A DNA stretch of 64,000 bases, taken from contig NZ_JAPMLN010000008.1 in the NCBI RefSeq assembly GCF_026410405.1, positions 62,001 through 126,000 of the forward strand, given 5' to 3'. Positions within the stretch are counted from its first letter, which is position 1. Every line of letters starts with the position of its first letter. Source of the stretch: Marinicella gelatinilytica (GTDB lineage Bacteria; Pseudomonadota; Gammaproteobacteria; Xanthomonadales; Marinicellaceae). The position numbers and the translations under genes are program-made. Positions 43,038 through 53,037 of this stretch are shown here, in pieces. A model generated the notes under the pieces. That model searched no databases. It was not told the DNA's origin and was given only the letters and a program-made list of their open reading frames with translations.

Positions 43038-45751
43038 TTCTTGTATTTTTTACCCGAACCGCATGGGCAGGGGTCATTACGACCCACTTTATCGCCTTCT
43101 CGAACAAAGGTTTCAACACTGTTATCCGGTGGCGCTTGCTGCTGTCCGGCGCTTTGGTGTTGATAGGTAACGTTTTTATTTTCTTTGTGTTCCATGGCTT
43201 CGACATCTTCATCCTGACGAACTTTAACCCGAGAAATAATACGGATGGTTTCGTATTTGATGCGATCCAACAAATCTTTGAACATTTCAAAAGATTCGCG
43301 TTTGTATTCTTGTAACGGTTGTTTTTGCGCATGACTTCGCAAGTTGACGCCATGACGCAAATGGTCCATTTGTGCCAAGTGTTCCTTCCACTGTTGATCC
43401 AAGGTATTGAGGTAAGCCGCTTTTTCAAACTGGCGCATGACCTCGTTCCCGGTTAATGCTTCTTTTTCTTTGAAAAAGCGTTCAATGTGGTTAAGAATTT
43501 TATCGGTCAAGCCATCGTCGTTCAGGTCTTCGTCACGTTCTAAGATACGCACAATGTTAATGTCAATACCAAACTCCTTAGACAAAACACGTTCCAAGGA
43601 ACTGATCTGCCATTGTTCTTCAACACTTTCCAAAGGCACATACTGACGAATAACATTATCAAAAACTTCTTCGCGGATATCAGCAATGTAGTCGCCGATG
43701 TCCTCAGACTCTAAAAGATCAGCCCGCTGTTGATAAACAACTAATCGCTGATCATTGGCGACATCATCAAACTCAAGTAAGTTTTTACGGATATCAAAGT
43801 TATGAGATTCAACTTTGCGTTGTGCATTTTCGATGATACGGGTAATCCATTTGTGTTCAATGTATTCATCTTCCTTCATGCCAAATCGTTTCATGTTGTC
43901 CATCATGCGAGATTGACCAAAGACGCGCATCAGATTGTCTTCTAAGGAAATATAAAACCGTGAAGAACCGGGATCACCTTGACGACCGGCACGACCACGT
44001 AACTGGTTATCAATTCGACGAGATTCATGGCGTTCGGTACCAATAATTCTCAAGCCTCCGTTATCTAAGACTTGTTGATGACGTTTTTTCCATTCTTCTT
44101 TAATCTTTTGAACTTGCTCTTCGGTTAGATTCTTATGGGATTCCAGTTCCATGGATAAGTTACCGCCAAGCACAATGTCGGTACCACGACCGGCCATATT
44201 TGTGGCAATGGTGACGGCACCGGGGAGACCAGCTTCTGCCACCACGTAAGCTTCGCGCTCATGTTGTTTGGCATTAAGAACATTGTGTTTGATTTTTTGT
44301 GCAGTTAACTCTCTGGATATATGTTCAGACACTTCAATAGAAGCGGTACCTACCAACACCGGTTGGCCGCGTTCATGACAATCTTTGATGTCCTCGATAA
44401 TGGCGTCATATTTGGCTTTTTGGCTGAAATAGACCAAATCACCTTGATCATCACGAATCATTGGTTTGTGGGTTGGAATGACAACCACTTCTAAATTGTA
44501 AATACTTTGGAACTCATAGGCTTCAGTATCAGCTGTACCGGTCATGCCCGATAACTTAGGATACAGACGGAAATAGTTCTGGAAAGTAATGGACGCCAAT
44601 GTCTGGTTTTCTTTTTGAATCGGCACATTTTCTTTGGCTTCAACCGCCTGGTGCAAACCATCTGACCAGCGACGGCCTTCCATGGTACGACCGGTAAACT
44701 CGTCGACAATTACGATTTCACCGTCTTTAACAATATAGTCCACATCTTTTTCAAATAGATGATGGGCTTTTAAAGCGGCAGAAACATGGTGCATCAGACT
44801 GATATGCTGTGAGTCGTACAAGGAATCTTCTTCCTTCATTAAGCCATGTTTTTTCAATAAGTCCTCGGTATTTTGCATACCTTGTTCAGTGAGGAATATT
44901 TGTTTTGATTTTTCGTCCACAGAAAAATCACCATCAGGTTCAGGCAGTGCTTGTTTGGCGAGCATGGCTTTGGTGACTTCCTTGGGATCCGGTTCCTTGG
45001 TGGCGCGTTGCAATTGTGGTACCAGTTTATTGATGCGGTTATAGACATCCGGTGATTCATCCACTTGACCGGAAATAATCAGCGGTGTTCGTGCTTCATC
45101 AATTAAGATAGAGTCAACTTCGTCAATAATGGCATAAAAAGGTTCGCGTTGAACTTTTGCGTCTAAACTAAAAGCCATGTTGTCACGTAAGTAATCAAAA
45201 CCAAGCTCATTATTGGTGGCATAAGTAATATCCGCTTCATAAGCAGCCCGTTTTTGCTCATGGGATAAAGACGGAATCACCACACCGACAGACATGCCTA
45301 AGAAATTGTACAAAGGTTCCATCCATTCGGCATCACGTTGTGCCAAATAATCATTCACTGTAACCACATGCACGCCTTGACCGGCTAAGGCATTCAAATA
45401 AGCAGCCAGGGTACACATCAGTGTTTTACCTTCACCGGTACGCATTTCACTGATTTTGCCACGGTGAAGCACGATACCACCAATTAATTGTACATGGTAA
45501 TGGCGCATTTCTAAGGTTCTAACAGCCGCTTCTCTGACTAGGGCAAAGGCTTCGGGTAAGATGTCATCCAGTGATTCGCCATCAGCAATACGTTGTTTAA
45601 ATTCCGCAGTTTTTTCCTTGAACTGTTCATCGGAAAGTTCTTGCATTTTTGGTTCCAACAATTCAATTTGATCTGCTTCTTTGTCAAGCTGACGGATGTA
45701 GCGATCATTGCGACTGCCGAATACTTTGGTAAATAGTGAGTTTAAAGCCAT
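43016..45751 (-). CDS. secA: Protein translocase ATPase SecA
   Basis: A 911-residue motor that pushes preproteins through SecYEG. Walker A is MRTGEGKT (103-110), Walker B is [13 protein letters not shown], motif VI region is [13 protein letters not shown], and a C-terminal SEC-C zinc domain ([17 protein letters not shown]) follows a low-complexity linker. Complete and of usual length. It lies between mutT and the M23 peptidase gene; no SecM-like arrest sequence is visible at the end of the upstream coding frame. Confidence 0.98.
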   Translation of the reverse strand: MALNSLFTKVFGSRNDRYIRQLDKEADQIELLEPKMQELSDEQFKEKTAEFKQRIADGESLDDILPEAFALVREAAVRTLEMRHYHVQLIGGIVLHRGKISEMRTGEGKTLMCTLAAYLNALAGQGVHVVTVNDYLAQRDAEWMEPLYNFLGMSVGVVIPSLSHEQKRAAYEADITYATNNELGFDYLRDNMAFSLDAKVQREPFYAIIDEVDSILIDEARTPLIISGQVDESPDVYNRINKLVPQLQRATKEPDPKEVTKAMLAKQALPEPDGDFSVDEKSKQIFLTEQGMQNTEDLLKKHGLMKEEDSLYDSQHISLMHHVSAALKAHHLFEKDVDYIVKDGEIVIVDEFTGRTMEGRRWSDGLHQAVEAKENVPIQKENQTLASITFQNYFRLYPKLSGMTGTADTEAYEFQSIYNLEVVVIPTHKPMIRDDQGDLVYFSQKAKYDAIIEDIKDCHERGQPVLVGTASIEVSEHISRELTAQKIKHNVLNAKQHEREAYVVAEAGLPGAVTIATNMAGRGTDIVLGGNLSMELESHKNLTEEQVQKIKEEWKKRHQQVLDNGGLRIIGTERHESRRIDNQLRGRAGRQGDPGSSRFYISLEDNLMRVFGQSRMMDNMKRFGMKEDEYIEHKWITRIIENAQRKVESHNFDIRKNLLEFDDVANDQRLVVYQQRADLLESEDIGDYIADIREEVFDNVIRQYVPLESVEEQWQISSLERVLSKEFGIDINIVRILERDEDLNDDGLTDKILNHIERFFKEKEALTGNEVMRQFEKAAYLNTLDQQWKEHLAQMDHLRHGVNLRSHAQKQPLQEYKRESFEMFKDLLDRIKYETIRIISRVKVRQDEDVEAMEHKENKNVTYQHQSAGQQQAPPDNSVETFVREGDKVGRNDPCPCGSGKKYKKCHGQLN

Positions 45752-45840
45752 AATAATAGTCTGTTGATTTTTGCCACAGTAGGCAAATATGTGGTTTCGA
45801 TTGGTCCGATATTCAAGTCATATAATCGGATATTGTGTGT

Positions 45841-46773
45841 TTATGAATGGATAAAAGGCAGTGGATTGACTTTATGGCCATTTTTCAACACCTCAAAATG
45901 CAAATGTTCTGAAGTGGCGCGACCGGTTTTGCCCATGGTACCAATGTGATCACCGGCAGTCACTCGCTGGCCTAATTCAACGGTCACTTCTTCGGCGTGG
46001 GCATATCGGGTCATAAAGCCATTGCCATGGTCGATTTCAACCATGCGGCCATAGGAACCGCGAGGGCCGGCCCAGACCACAACACCATCAGCGGCAGCTC
46101 GAATTTTAGATTGATAAGCGCCGGAATAATCCATGCCTGAATGACTGGCTTGTTGGCCGGTAAACGGATCAATGCGTTTGCCATAATAAGATGAAATCCA
46201 GCCGGACTCTAAAGGCATCATATGCGGCGTTACATTTTGTTCAATGGACTGTTCATTGAGCAAACGGGATAATACATCAAATTGTTCTTGTTGTTGTTCA
46301 AAACTCTGCTCAAGAGAGAACAAGCTGGCATAAACAGATTGTGGCGTATTGATGTCACCGGTTAATTCCAGTTCAGCACCACCCAAACCGGGTATATTAT
46401 TAAGATCAAATTCATCGGCGTTGATATCGCTGGCGGCGGTTAGCCGGCTGCCCAGTGCATTAAGTCGCGTGGATTGCGCCATCAGTTGACCAATTTGTAG
46501 GGTCATGGCATCAATGTCATTTTGTACACCTTTTTTAAGCGTATTTAGTTCTGATTGACTGGCTTCAACACGTGCTTGTAATGCCTGAATGGTGTCTTGT
46601 TCTGATTGAGAGGCGTAATTGAAAAGTAAAGGCGCTGTGGCCATACCTAAGGTAAACATCATGGCCAGTGCCAAACCGACAACACCATAAACTTTAAATT
46701 TAAAAGAGCGATCAGCAAAGGAATATTGCTTTATACCACTGTGGTTCTGTTTCAGAATGGTTACATTTTGCAT
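45841..46773 (-). CDS. M23-family peptidase, membrane-anchored
   Basis: A 310-residue protein: one N-terminal helix (~30-52), a coiled coil (SEQDTIQALQARVEASQSELNTLKKG) and a C-terminal LytM/M23 domain with HSGMDYSG (zinc His-Asp), VVWAGPRGSYGRMVEIDHGNGFMTRYAHAEE and the HLHFEV motif. Zinc ligands are present, so an active endopeptidase that cuts peptidoglycan crosslinks is likely. Start 46773 avoids a non-homologous extension. Its location between dciA (divergent) and secA is conserved in gammaproteobacteria. Confidence 0.92.
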   Translation of the reverse strand: MQNVTILKQNHSGIKQYSFADRSFKFKVYGVVGLALAMMFTLGMATAPLLFNYASQSEQDTIQALQARVEASQSELNTLKKGVQNDIDAMTLQIGQLMAQSTRLNALGSRLTAASDINADEFDLNNIPGLGGAELELTGDINTPQSVYASLFSLEQSFEQQQEQFDVLSRLLNEQSIEQNVTPHMMPLESGWISSYYGKRIDPFTGQQASHSGMDYSGAYQSKIRAAADGVVVWAGPRGSYGRMVEIDHGNGFMTRYAHAEEVTVELGQRVTAGDHIGTMGKTGRATSEHLHFEVLKNGHKVNPLPFIHS

Positions 46774-46875
46774 GGTAAAACTTAGCCTTTGTGTTTGGTT
46801 ATTATGATGAAACTCATGCTTGTCTGTCTGTATGAGATGATTGCAAAAAACAACCACCTCGTTCAAAATAAGCCC

Positions 46876-47184
46876 ATGAGTCGCAGCAAAAAACTACAAC
46901 CAATCAACGAGCGAATTGCGCAAGATAAGGGGTTATCAACCTTGCTTAAACGCGCCAATCAATTGGCTGACTTAAATAAACGATTACAACCAGCTTTACC
47001 TGCACCGGTTAAAGGCCTGTGCCAGCTGGCTAATATTCGTGGCGAAACCGCTGTTTTTGCTTGTGAAAATCAAGCCGCAGCGTCTAAAGTTCGCATGTTC
47101 AGCCGAGACATTTTACAGATAATGCAACGGGAATACAAAATATCTGTGAAGAAATTAAGGGTGGTTATCCAGCAGACTGATTAA
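46876..47184 (+). CDS. DciA (DUF721) helicase-loader family protein
   Basis: A 102-residue protein of the DUF721/DciA family, from ATG 46876; earlier starts give a non-homologous leader. DciA delivers the replicative helicase in bacteria that lack DnaC. LANIRGETAVFACENQAAASKVRMFSRDILQIMQ is the KH-like core. It diverges from the M23 peptidase gene, within the lpxC-dciA-M23-secA context of many gammaproteobacteria. Confidence 0.85.
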   Translation: MSRSKKLQPINERIAQDKGLSTLLKRANQLADLNKRLQPALPAPVKGLCQLANIRGETAVFACENQAAASKVRMFSRDILQIMQREYKISVKKLRVVIQQTD

Positions 47185-47287
47185 AAGCCGGTTATTCGGT
47201 TGTGTAAAAGTCTCAAAATTGATCTTTTAGCGACAAAAATTCCCCGCCTGATTCGTTATAATGAACATTTTTACCCATGGATAAGTC

Positions 47288-48103
47288 ATGACTTTAGCAG
47301 ACAAAATAAACCGTGCCTGGCAACAGCGCGATGAATTAGAAGCAGTGGCACTCAAAGACCGTTACGGTGCCGACATTAAAACCTGTTTAGAAGCATTGGA
47401 AAGTGGAGAACAAAGAGTGGCTGAACTTGTTGATGGTGAATGGCAGGTTAATGAATGGTTAAAAAAAGCCGTACTCCTATATTTTAAAACCTCGCCCAAC
47501 CGTGTTATGCCCGGCTCGACTCACAACTTTTGGGACAAAGTACCCTGTCGCTTTCAGGATGCCGATGTCAATGAATTTCGCAGCGTTGGTGCCCGTATCG
47601 TACCGCCGGCCACCATTAGGCGCGGTGCTTTTATCGGCAAAGGCGTGGTCTGCATGCCATCTTATGTCAATATTGGTGCTTATGTCGGTGCCGGCACCAT
47701 GGTCGACACCTGGGCCACGGTGGGTAGTTGTGCGCAGATTGGTGAAAATGTGCATCTGTCCGGCGGCGTCGGTATCGGTGGCGTGTTAGAACCTTTACAA
47801 GCCGCACCCACGATCATTGAGGACAATTGTTTTATCGGTGCCCGCAGTGAAGTGGTGGAAGGTGTCCGTGTCGGTGCCGGCAGTGTTATTTCCATGGGCG
47901 TTTACCTCGGCATGAGCACCAAGATTTATGACCGTGAAAAGGACGAAGTTACCTATGGTTACGTGCCACCGGGATCGGTGGTGGTGCCCGGAAGCCTACC
48001 GGCGGACAATGGTAAATATGCATTGAATTGTGCGGTGATTGTGAAACAAGTGGATGCCCAGACCCGCGCTAAAACGTCGATTAATGAATTGTTAAGAACA
48101 TGA
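47288..48103 (+). CDS. dapD: 2,3,4,5-tetrahydropyridine-2,6-dicarboxylate N-succinyltransferase
   Basis: A 271-residue left-handed beta-helix enzyme that succinylates tetrahydrodipicolinate in lysine and meso-DAP synthesis. Hexapeptide repeats run from about 110 to 200 ([60 protein letters not shown]), and the C-terminal [12 protein letters not shown] is typical. First gene of a tight operon with yffB, dapE, dusA and the ctlX-like gene. Confidence 0.97.
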   Translation: MTLADKINRAWQQRDELEAVALKDRYGADIKTCLEALESGEQRVAELVDGEWQVNEWLKKAVLLYFKTSPNRVMPGSTHNFWDKVPCRFQDADVNEFRSVGARIVPPATIRRGAFIGKGVVCMPSYVNIGAYVGAGTMVDTWATVGSCAQIGENVHLSGGVGIGGVLEPLQAAPTIIEDNCFIGARSEVVEGVRVGAGSVISMGVYLGMSTKIYDREKDEVTYGYVPPGSVVVPGSLPADNGKYALNCAVIVKQVDAQTRAKTSINELLRT

Positions 48104-48405
48104 TTATTTACGGTATTAAAAATTGTGATAAGGTTCGAGCCGCGCTTAAACAGGCCAAGCAGGCCGGTGAGGATGTCAGGCTGCATGATTTTCGCAGCGA
48201 TGGTATTGATGTCCAATTACTTGAGGCGATGCTGGCAGATATCGACATCAGTCAATTAATTAATAAACGCAGCACCACCTATCGACAACTCGATAAAGAC
48301 ACACAACAGAACGTTGGTATTGAGACATTGGCAGCCTTTCCCACCTTAATCAAACGGCCGGTGGTTTTTCATGATAACCATTTTACCCTGGGATTACCGT
48401 CATGA
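48100..48405 (+). CDS. ArsC/Spx family reductase YffB
   Basis: A 101-residue thioredoxin-fold protein with a single Cys ([12 protein letters not shown]), the ArsC/Spx/YffB pattern, and a C-terminal [16 protein letters not shown]. YffB is glutathione-dependent in E. coli but its target is unknown; the dapD-yffB-dapE order is common in gammaproteobacteria, so a link with lysine synthesis has been guessed. It overlaps both neighbours by four bases. Confidence 0.9.
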   Translation: MIIYGIKNCDKVRAALKQAKQAGEDVRLHDFRSDGIDVQLLEAMLADIDISQLINKRSTTYRQLDKDTQQNVGIETLAAFPTLIKRPVVFHDNHFTLGLPS

Positions 48406-49535
48406 ACCCTGAAGTCATCACCTTAGCGCAACAACTGATTCAAAAACCCTCCTTTACCCCCGATGATGCCGGTTGTCAGCCGTTATTAATGAACCGCATG
48501 TCAGGCCAGGGTTTTCAAGGCCATCATCACCGTTTTGGTGAAGTGGATAATGTGCTTATATGGCATGGTGACAAGCCCGGTCCGTGTTTATTATTTTTGG
48601 GTCACACCGATGTCGTGCCTGTTGGTGATGAATCTGACTGGACCCATCCGCCGTTAAGTGGCTTGGTCGAAGACGGGCTATTACATGGCCGCGGTGCCGC
48701 CGATATGAAAGGTTCTGTGGCGGCCATGGTTCTGGCGATAGAAAAATTTGTCGGTGAACATAAAAACCACCCGGGTAAAGTCGCCATTATGCTAACTTCT
48801 GACGAAGAAGGCGAAGCCGCTGATGGTATTCGTCAATTTATGCCGATGATGGCCAAAGACCATCATTTTGATTATTGTCTGGTGGGTGAACCAAGCAGCA
48901 CCGAATTAGTCGGTGATACGGTGCGGGTCGGCCGTCGTGGTTCATTGCATGTCAATATGGTTATCGAAGGCAAACAAGGGCATGTGGCGTATCCGCATTT
49001 GGCTGAAAACCCGGTTTTTACAGCCGCCCCGTTTCTCACCGAAGTGGCCCAATATGTTTGGGATCAGGGCAACGAAGATTTTCCGCCGACAAGTTTTCAA
49101 GTGTCCAATATTCATGCCGGAACCGGTGCCGCCAATGTCATTCCCGGTCGCCTGCACATCACCGCCAATTTTCGTTATTCGCCGGAATCAAGCCAAACCA
49201 GTTTAGCGAAACAGCTTAAAGGCTTATTGGACAAGCATGGATTCGACTATCAGCTTGACTGGGCGCTATCCGGTGAGCCGTTTCATTGTAAAAACGACAC
49301 CTTTAAAACGGCGCTTAAAAAAGCCATTCAGCGTTTTAGTGACGTTGAACCTGAATTTAACACCCAGGGCGGCACCTCAGATGGTCGTTTTGTGGCGCCT
49401 TTGGGCATTGCCACCATGGAACTGGGGCCAATTAATAAAACCATTCACCAGGTCAACGAATGTGTGCCGGTCAAACAACTGCTACAGTTAGAAAATATTT
49501 ATTTGGATTTAATTAAACGCTTATTGCTGTCATGA
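48402..49535 (+). CDS. dapE: Succinyl-diaminopimelate desuccinylase
   Basis: A 377-residue M20 zinc enzyme that produces LL-DAP. Ligands and catalytic motifs: FLGHTDVVPVGD (His and Asp), HGRGAADMKG, TSDEEGEAADG (catalytic Glu), VGEPSS, and a C-terminal TQGGTSDGRF and NKTIHQVNE with His. Overlaps by four bases with yffB and dusA. Complete and typical in length. Confidence 0.97.
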   Translation: MNPEVITLAQQLIQKPSFTPDDAGCQPLLMNRMSGQGFQGHHHRFGEVDNVLIWHGDKPGPCLLFLGHTDVVPVGDESDWTHPPLSGLVEDGLLHGRGAADMKGSVAAMVLAIEKFVGEHKNHPGKVAIMLTSDEEGEAADGIRQFMPMMAKDHHFDYCLVGEPSSTELVGDTVRVGRRGSLHVNMVIEGKQGHVAYPHLAENPVFTAAPFLTEVAQYVWDQGNEDFPPTSFQVSNIHAGTGAANVIPGRLHITANFRYSPESSQTSLAKQLKGLLDKHGFDYQLDWALSGEPFHCKNDTFKTALKKAIQRFSDVEPEFNTQGGTSDGRFVAPLGIATMELGPINKTIHQVNECVPVKQLLQLENIYLDLIKRLLLS

Positions 49536-50503
49536 GTCTCAACCATCGTTTGTCGGTGGCGCCCATGCTTGATTGGACCGATCGCCATTGCCGCTATTTT
49601 CATCGCTTAATTTCGTCTGACATTGTGTTATACACGGAAATGATTACCACCGGCGCCTTATTGCACGGTGACCGCACAGACTTATTGGCTTATGACCCGT
49701 CCGAGCACCCGGTCGTCATTCAGTTGGGTGGTAGCAATCCTGAGGATTTGGCGGTTTGCGCCAAAATGGCCGAAGACGCCGGTTACGATGAAGTGAATAT
49801 CAACATTGGCTGTCCAAGTGATCGGGTACAAAGCGGTCGTTTTGGTGCCTGTCTTATGCGCGAGCCTGAATTGGTGGCCGAATGCGTGCAAACAATGCGC
49901 CGCGCCGTAACCATCCCGGTTACCTTAAAAACCCGTATCGGTGTCGACAATGATGCCGATTATGATTTTTTTAAACGATTTGTCCGTATTAATCGTGACG
50001 CCGGTTGCAAGACCTTTATCGTGCATGCCCGTAAGGCATTACTGAAAGGCCTCAGCCCAAAACAAAACCGCAGTATCCCGCCGTTACAGTATCATTTTCC
50101 GGAGCAAATTAAAGCTGAATTCCCGGATTTAACAGTGGTTGTAAATGGCGGCATAGACACTGTTCAAAAAGCACAAAATCACTTACAATACGCCGACGGT
50201 GTCATGATTGGGCGCGCCTTCTGGAATGCCCCATGGCTCATCAGAGACATGCATAACGCCTTGGGTTTCAAACCCTTACAAACCAATCGCGATGATATAC
50301 TTAGTGCTTATCAGGATTATTGTGTCCAGATGATGGACCAAGGCTTGAGCCTGCATTGGCTTATCAGACCCATTTTGGGATTATTTCACGGATTTCCCGG
50401 CAGTAAAAAATGGAAATCTTATTTAGTAACCGAAGCACCCAAACGTAAAAATGACATTCGGGTGCTGAGCGAAGCAAGGTCGATAGTAGATTATGTTAGT
50501 TAA
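49532..50503 (+). CDS. dusA: tRNA-dihydrouridine(20/20a) synthase DusA
   Basis: A 323-residue flavoenzyme that reduces U20 and U20a in tRNA. LSVAPMLDWTDRHCRYFHRLIS is the FMN-site start; VNINIGCPSDRVQSGRFGACLMREPELVAECV contains the catalytic Cys region of DusA; TFIVHARKALLKGLSPKQNR and VVNGGIDTV follow. Length and motifs favour DusA over DusB/C. It overlaps dapE by four bases and the next gene by eleven. Confidence 0.95.
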   Translation: MSLNHRLSVAPMLDWTDRHCRYFHRLISSDIVLYTEMITTGALLHGDRTDLLAYDPSEHPVVIQLGGSNPEDLAVCAKMAEDAGYDEVNINIGCPSDRVQSGRFGACLMREPELVAECVQTMRRAVTIPVTLKTRIGVDNDADYDFFKRFVRINRDAGCKTFIVHARKALLKGLSPKQNRSIPPLQYHFPEQIKAEFPDLTVVVNGGIDTVQKAQNHLQYADGVMIGRAFWNAPWLIRDMHNALGFKPLQTNRDDILSAYQDYCVQMMDQGLSLHWLIRPILGLFHGFPGSKKWKSYLVTEAPKRKNDIRVLSEARSIVDYVS

Positions 50504-51413
50504 AACCGTAGCTGACTTTATAGCAGCGCAAAAATACGCCAATTACCCCATCAAACAAGCGGTGGCCATGAAAGCCGCCTTTATGGTGTCACCGGTGGGC
50601 TTTTCTCTCAACGAGCAAACCGCGCAAGACAATGAATATATGCAGATGGATAAATCGGTGGATGAAAAATTAGCCATCTACCAACAAATGCACCTGGCTC
50701 GTGTTCTGACAGACTTTGGCATTCCGGTATTATCTTTCCCGGGGTCAGTACACACACCCGATGCAGTGTTTCCCAACAATGCCTTCGCCACCAACCATAA
50801 CCGCCGCTATATTGTTGGTTCCATGCGCTATCCCAATCGCCAGTTGGAAACCGAACGTAAAGACATCCGTAAATTCTTTAACAGTGTTTTAGATTACGAC
50901 GAATATGAAATAGAACACCCCCGAGCCATTGCTGAACTCACCGGTGTCCTAGTACCTGATCGTGGCCGCAACATCGGCTTTGTCGGCATGACTGAACGGG
51001 TCAATGATGAAGGCGCACTGGCACTGGATGAAGGCTTTCAGTTGGATTTAACCTTTCAGTTTGACCTGGCCGAAGGTGAATACCACACCAACGTGGTAAT
51101 GGCCAATCTGGCCGGCGAAGCCGTGGTTCTGCATAAAGATTCCTTTGCCGACCCCGAAGTGGTACAAGCCATTGATGATTTCTACGAAGGTAAGGTATTG
51201 TACTTATCCGACGAAGAAAAACTGGCCTTCTGCGGTAACTGCCTGTCCATCACCGAGCGTGATGTACTGTTCAGCCAGACCGCCTTTGATACCTTAGCCG
51301 AAGCGTCTAAGAAGAAACTGGATAAATGGGGTTTTAAAATTCACGGTGTCGAGGTTTCTGAATTGGAGAAGGCTGGAGGCTCCCTCCGCTGCATGGTCGG
51401 CGAAATCTTCTGA
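50493..51413 (+). CDS. CtlX/arginine deiminase-related hydrolase
   Basis: A 306-residue guanidino-group modifying enzyme family protein, similar to CtlX and dimethylargininase-like proteins. The core starts AFMVSPVGFSLNEQTAQDNEYM; HTPDAVFPNNAFATNH, YHTNVVMANL (His198) and the C-terminal GGSLRCMVGEIF with catalytic Cys300 match the family's Asp-Glu-His-Cys site. It would hydrolyse a citrulline or arginine derivative. It is the last gene of the dapD operon and its stop runs directly into the first nested hairpin at 51414. Confidence 0.83.
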   Translation: MLVKTVADFIAAQKYANYPIKQAVAMKAAFMVSPVGFSLNEQTAQDNEYMQMDKSVDEKLAIYQQMHLARVLTDFGIPVLSFPGSVHTPDAVFPNNAFATNHNRRYIVGSMRYPNRQLETERKDIRKFFNSVLDYDEYEIEHPRAIAELTGVLVPDRGRNIGFVGMTERVNDEGALALDEGFQLDLTFQFDLAEGEYHTNVVMANLAGEAVVLHKDSFADPEVVQAIDDFYEGKVLYLSDEEKLAFCGNCLSITERDVLFSQTAFDTLAEASKKKLDKWGFKIHGVEVSELEKAGGSLRCMVGEIF

Positions 51414-52120
51414 GGAAAAAGTGGGGCGTGAATCTCTGCGTTGTCACTCACTTTTGCAACAATCACGCACAAGTATGTGCGCTCATGCTGTCAAAAGTGA
51501 GTTCCGCCTTGGCCTTCAAGCCCCACTTTTCCCTCAGCTCCGGGGTTTGAGTGAAAACGTGGCCTACGAAATACTGAATATTAGACAACATCCAGACGGT
51601 GACTAAAAGTGCAGGATTGCACTTTTGAACGCACGAAGTGCGGCCCGAAGGGTTGAGTGCAGGAAGCACGAAATAATCTCTGCGTTGCAGGTAAATTTTG
51701 AGACGATCACGTATAGGTCTATACGCTCACGCCTTCAAAATTTACCTGCGCCTTGATCTCCACCGCCAAATTTCCCCTCAGCTCCAGGTTTTAATCTCTG
51801 CGTTGTCACTCACTTTTGCAACAATCACGCACAAGTATGTGCGCTCATGCTGTCAAAAGTGAGTTCCGCCTTGACCTTCAAGCCCCACTTTTCCCTCAGC
51901 TCCAGGGTTTAAGAGCGTCATTATCGGGCTCGACCCGATAACCTCAGCCAGATTTACGCGATATCAAATAAGCGTTGTCGCTGGTTTTTGAAACAATCAC
52001 GAACAAGCTTGTGCGCTCACACCTTCAAAATCCACCTGCGCCTTGACTTTCAACGCCAAATCTTCCCTCAGCTCCAGGTTTAACCCCGTCATTATCGCGC
52101 TTGACACGATAATTTCAGGC
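51414..52120. repeat. Nested-hairpin repeat cluster after the dap operon
   Basis: Four units lie at 51414-51541, 51673-51789, 51793-51903 and ~51970-52080. Unit 1: outer arms GGAAAAAGTGGGGC (51414-51427) with GCCCCACTTTTCC (51520-51532); inner ACTCACTTTTG (51446) with CAAAAGTGAGT (51492); innermost GCACA-AGTA-TGTGC (51467). Unit 2: GCAGGTAAATTTTGA (51687) with its exact inverse at 51735, CGTATA..TATACG in the middle. The 111 bases of unit 3 (51793-51903) match 51431-51541 with one difference. Each carries CTGCGTTG and CGCCTTG boxes and a TCCCCTCAGCTCC tail. The spacers hold AAAAGTGCA..TGCACTTTT (51605), TTATCGGG..CCCGATAA (51921) and ATTATCG..CGATAAT (52091). Confidence 0.88.
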
Positions 52121-52574
52121 AGTTTAGGGTAATGCCTATAAGTATCTGATGTCATCAGTCAACTGTCCTCCGCCTTCAGTCCTCTGTCTTCTGTTATCGC
52201 GACGTCTTCGGGCACCGACCCGGAGACCCATGATAAATAAACGATTTAACATTAAAGTCTTGGCGGATTTTTATTCCTATGTTGCCGCCGAATGATGAAG
52301 CAATAAAGCAAACACTATTAAAAATTTGTTTTATTTTAGAAATCAAATCAGTTGTCAGCAGATAAGAGTTTAAATGCATTCGATTAGTTGGCGATATGAA
52401 TCAATAAAAATGCTAGTTAATTGAAAAGATTGCAATATATCATTATTATATCGTTAATAATCAGTTGCTTACGCGTTAAAAAATGGGGTTTGGTTGAAAA
52501 GTGTGACGGTGGTCAAATTTATGGAATAATCCGGTGCTAAATTGAAAACCCCTTTTTAGTTTAGGAATGAGAAA
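52121..52574. other. Non-coding AT-rich spacer after the repeats
   Basis: No gene is supported. It contains a pyrimidine-rich run (CTGTCCTCCGCCTTCAGTCC region near 52160) and a CGACGTCTTCGGGCACCGACC stretch (52200) that looks like another worn repeat. A short minus-strand frame at 52194-52379 uses that repeat as codons and is not credited. Confidence 0.5.
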
Positions 52575-52841
52575 ATGAAAAAATTGTTAACCGTAAGTTT
52601 GTTTATGTTGTCTGCGACTACTTTTGCAATGGATGCGGATCAGTTAAAAGAAAATGATTTGAAAACATGTCAGCAACAAGCGCTGTCAGCACCTGAAGAT
52701 CAGCAAGATCACAAGAAAGAAACGTGTGAATGTATTGTTAATAATACTGACTACGAGGCCTTGGCTGAAGCCCGTCAAGAAGGTGATATGGATAAACTTA
52801 ATGAACTAAAGGCAGAAGCGGCTGATCAGTGTGACGCTTAA
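52575..52841 (+). CDS. Small secreted Cys-containing protein
   Basis: An 88-residue protein: MKKLLTVSLFMLSATTFAMD is a Sec signal peptide, and the mature part is acidic and helical with four Cys (KTCQQQ, KETCECIV, ADQCDA), able to form two disulfides in the periplasm. I do not recognise the family. It has its own terminator and is a stand-alone transcription unit in the accessory region. Confidence 0.75.
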   Translation: MKKLLTVSLFMLSATTFAMDADQLKENDLKTCQQQALSAPEDQQDHKKETCECIVNNTDYEALAEARQEGDMDKLNELKAEAADQCDA

Positions 52842-52859
52842 GTTATACTTTTTGGTCAA

Positions 52860-52890
52860 AAAAACAGCGGTCATTTGATCGCTGTTTTTT
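52860..52890 (+). terminator. Terminator after the small secreted protein gene
   Basis: AAAAACAGCG-GTCATTTGAT-CGCTGTTTTTT: a seven-pair GC-anchored stem extended by A/T pairs and ending in T6. Confidence 0.8.
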
Positions 52891-53037
52891 ATTTTGTACG
52901 TTAAGTCTCGGTGTAAATTTTTTTTATCCGTTGCATTAACAATAATTTGTTCGGGCATGTCTGATATGTCTTATCCGGATTAAGCAATAGTTTGTTTATA
53001 GCTTGACAAAAACCTTATTTAAGATTGTTTTAAACTA

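Noticed and set aside
46774-46866. 31-codon extension of the M23 peptidase
   Set aside because: Lacks homology-like pattern and runs over the divergent promoter region; Met at 46773 precedes a normal anchor.
51414-52120. CRISPR or satellite array after the dap operon
   Set aside because: Only four units of unequal sequence with nested palindromes; not a short direct repeat with spacers.
52194-52379. 61-residue minus-strand frame
   Set aside because: Composed of worn repeat sequence, no ribosome site, no homology-like pattern.
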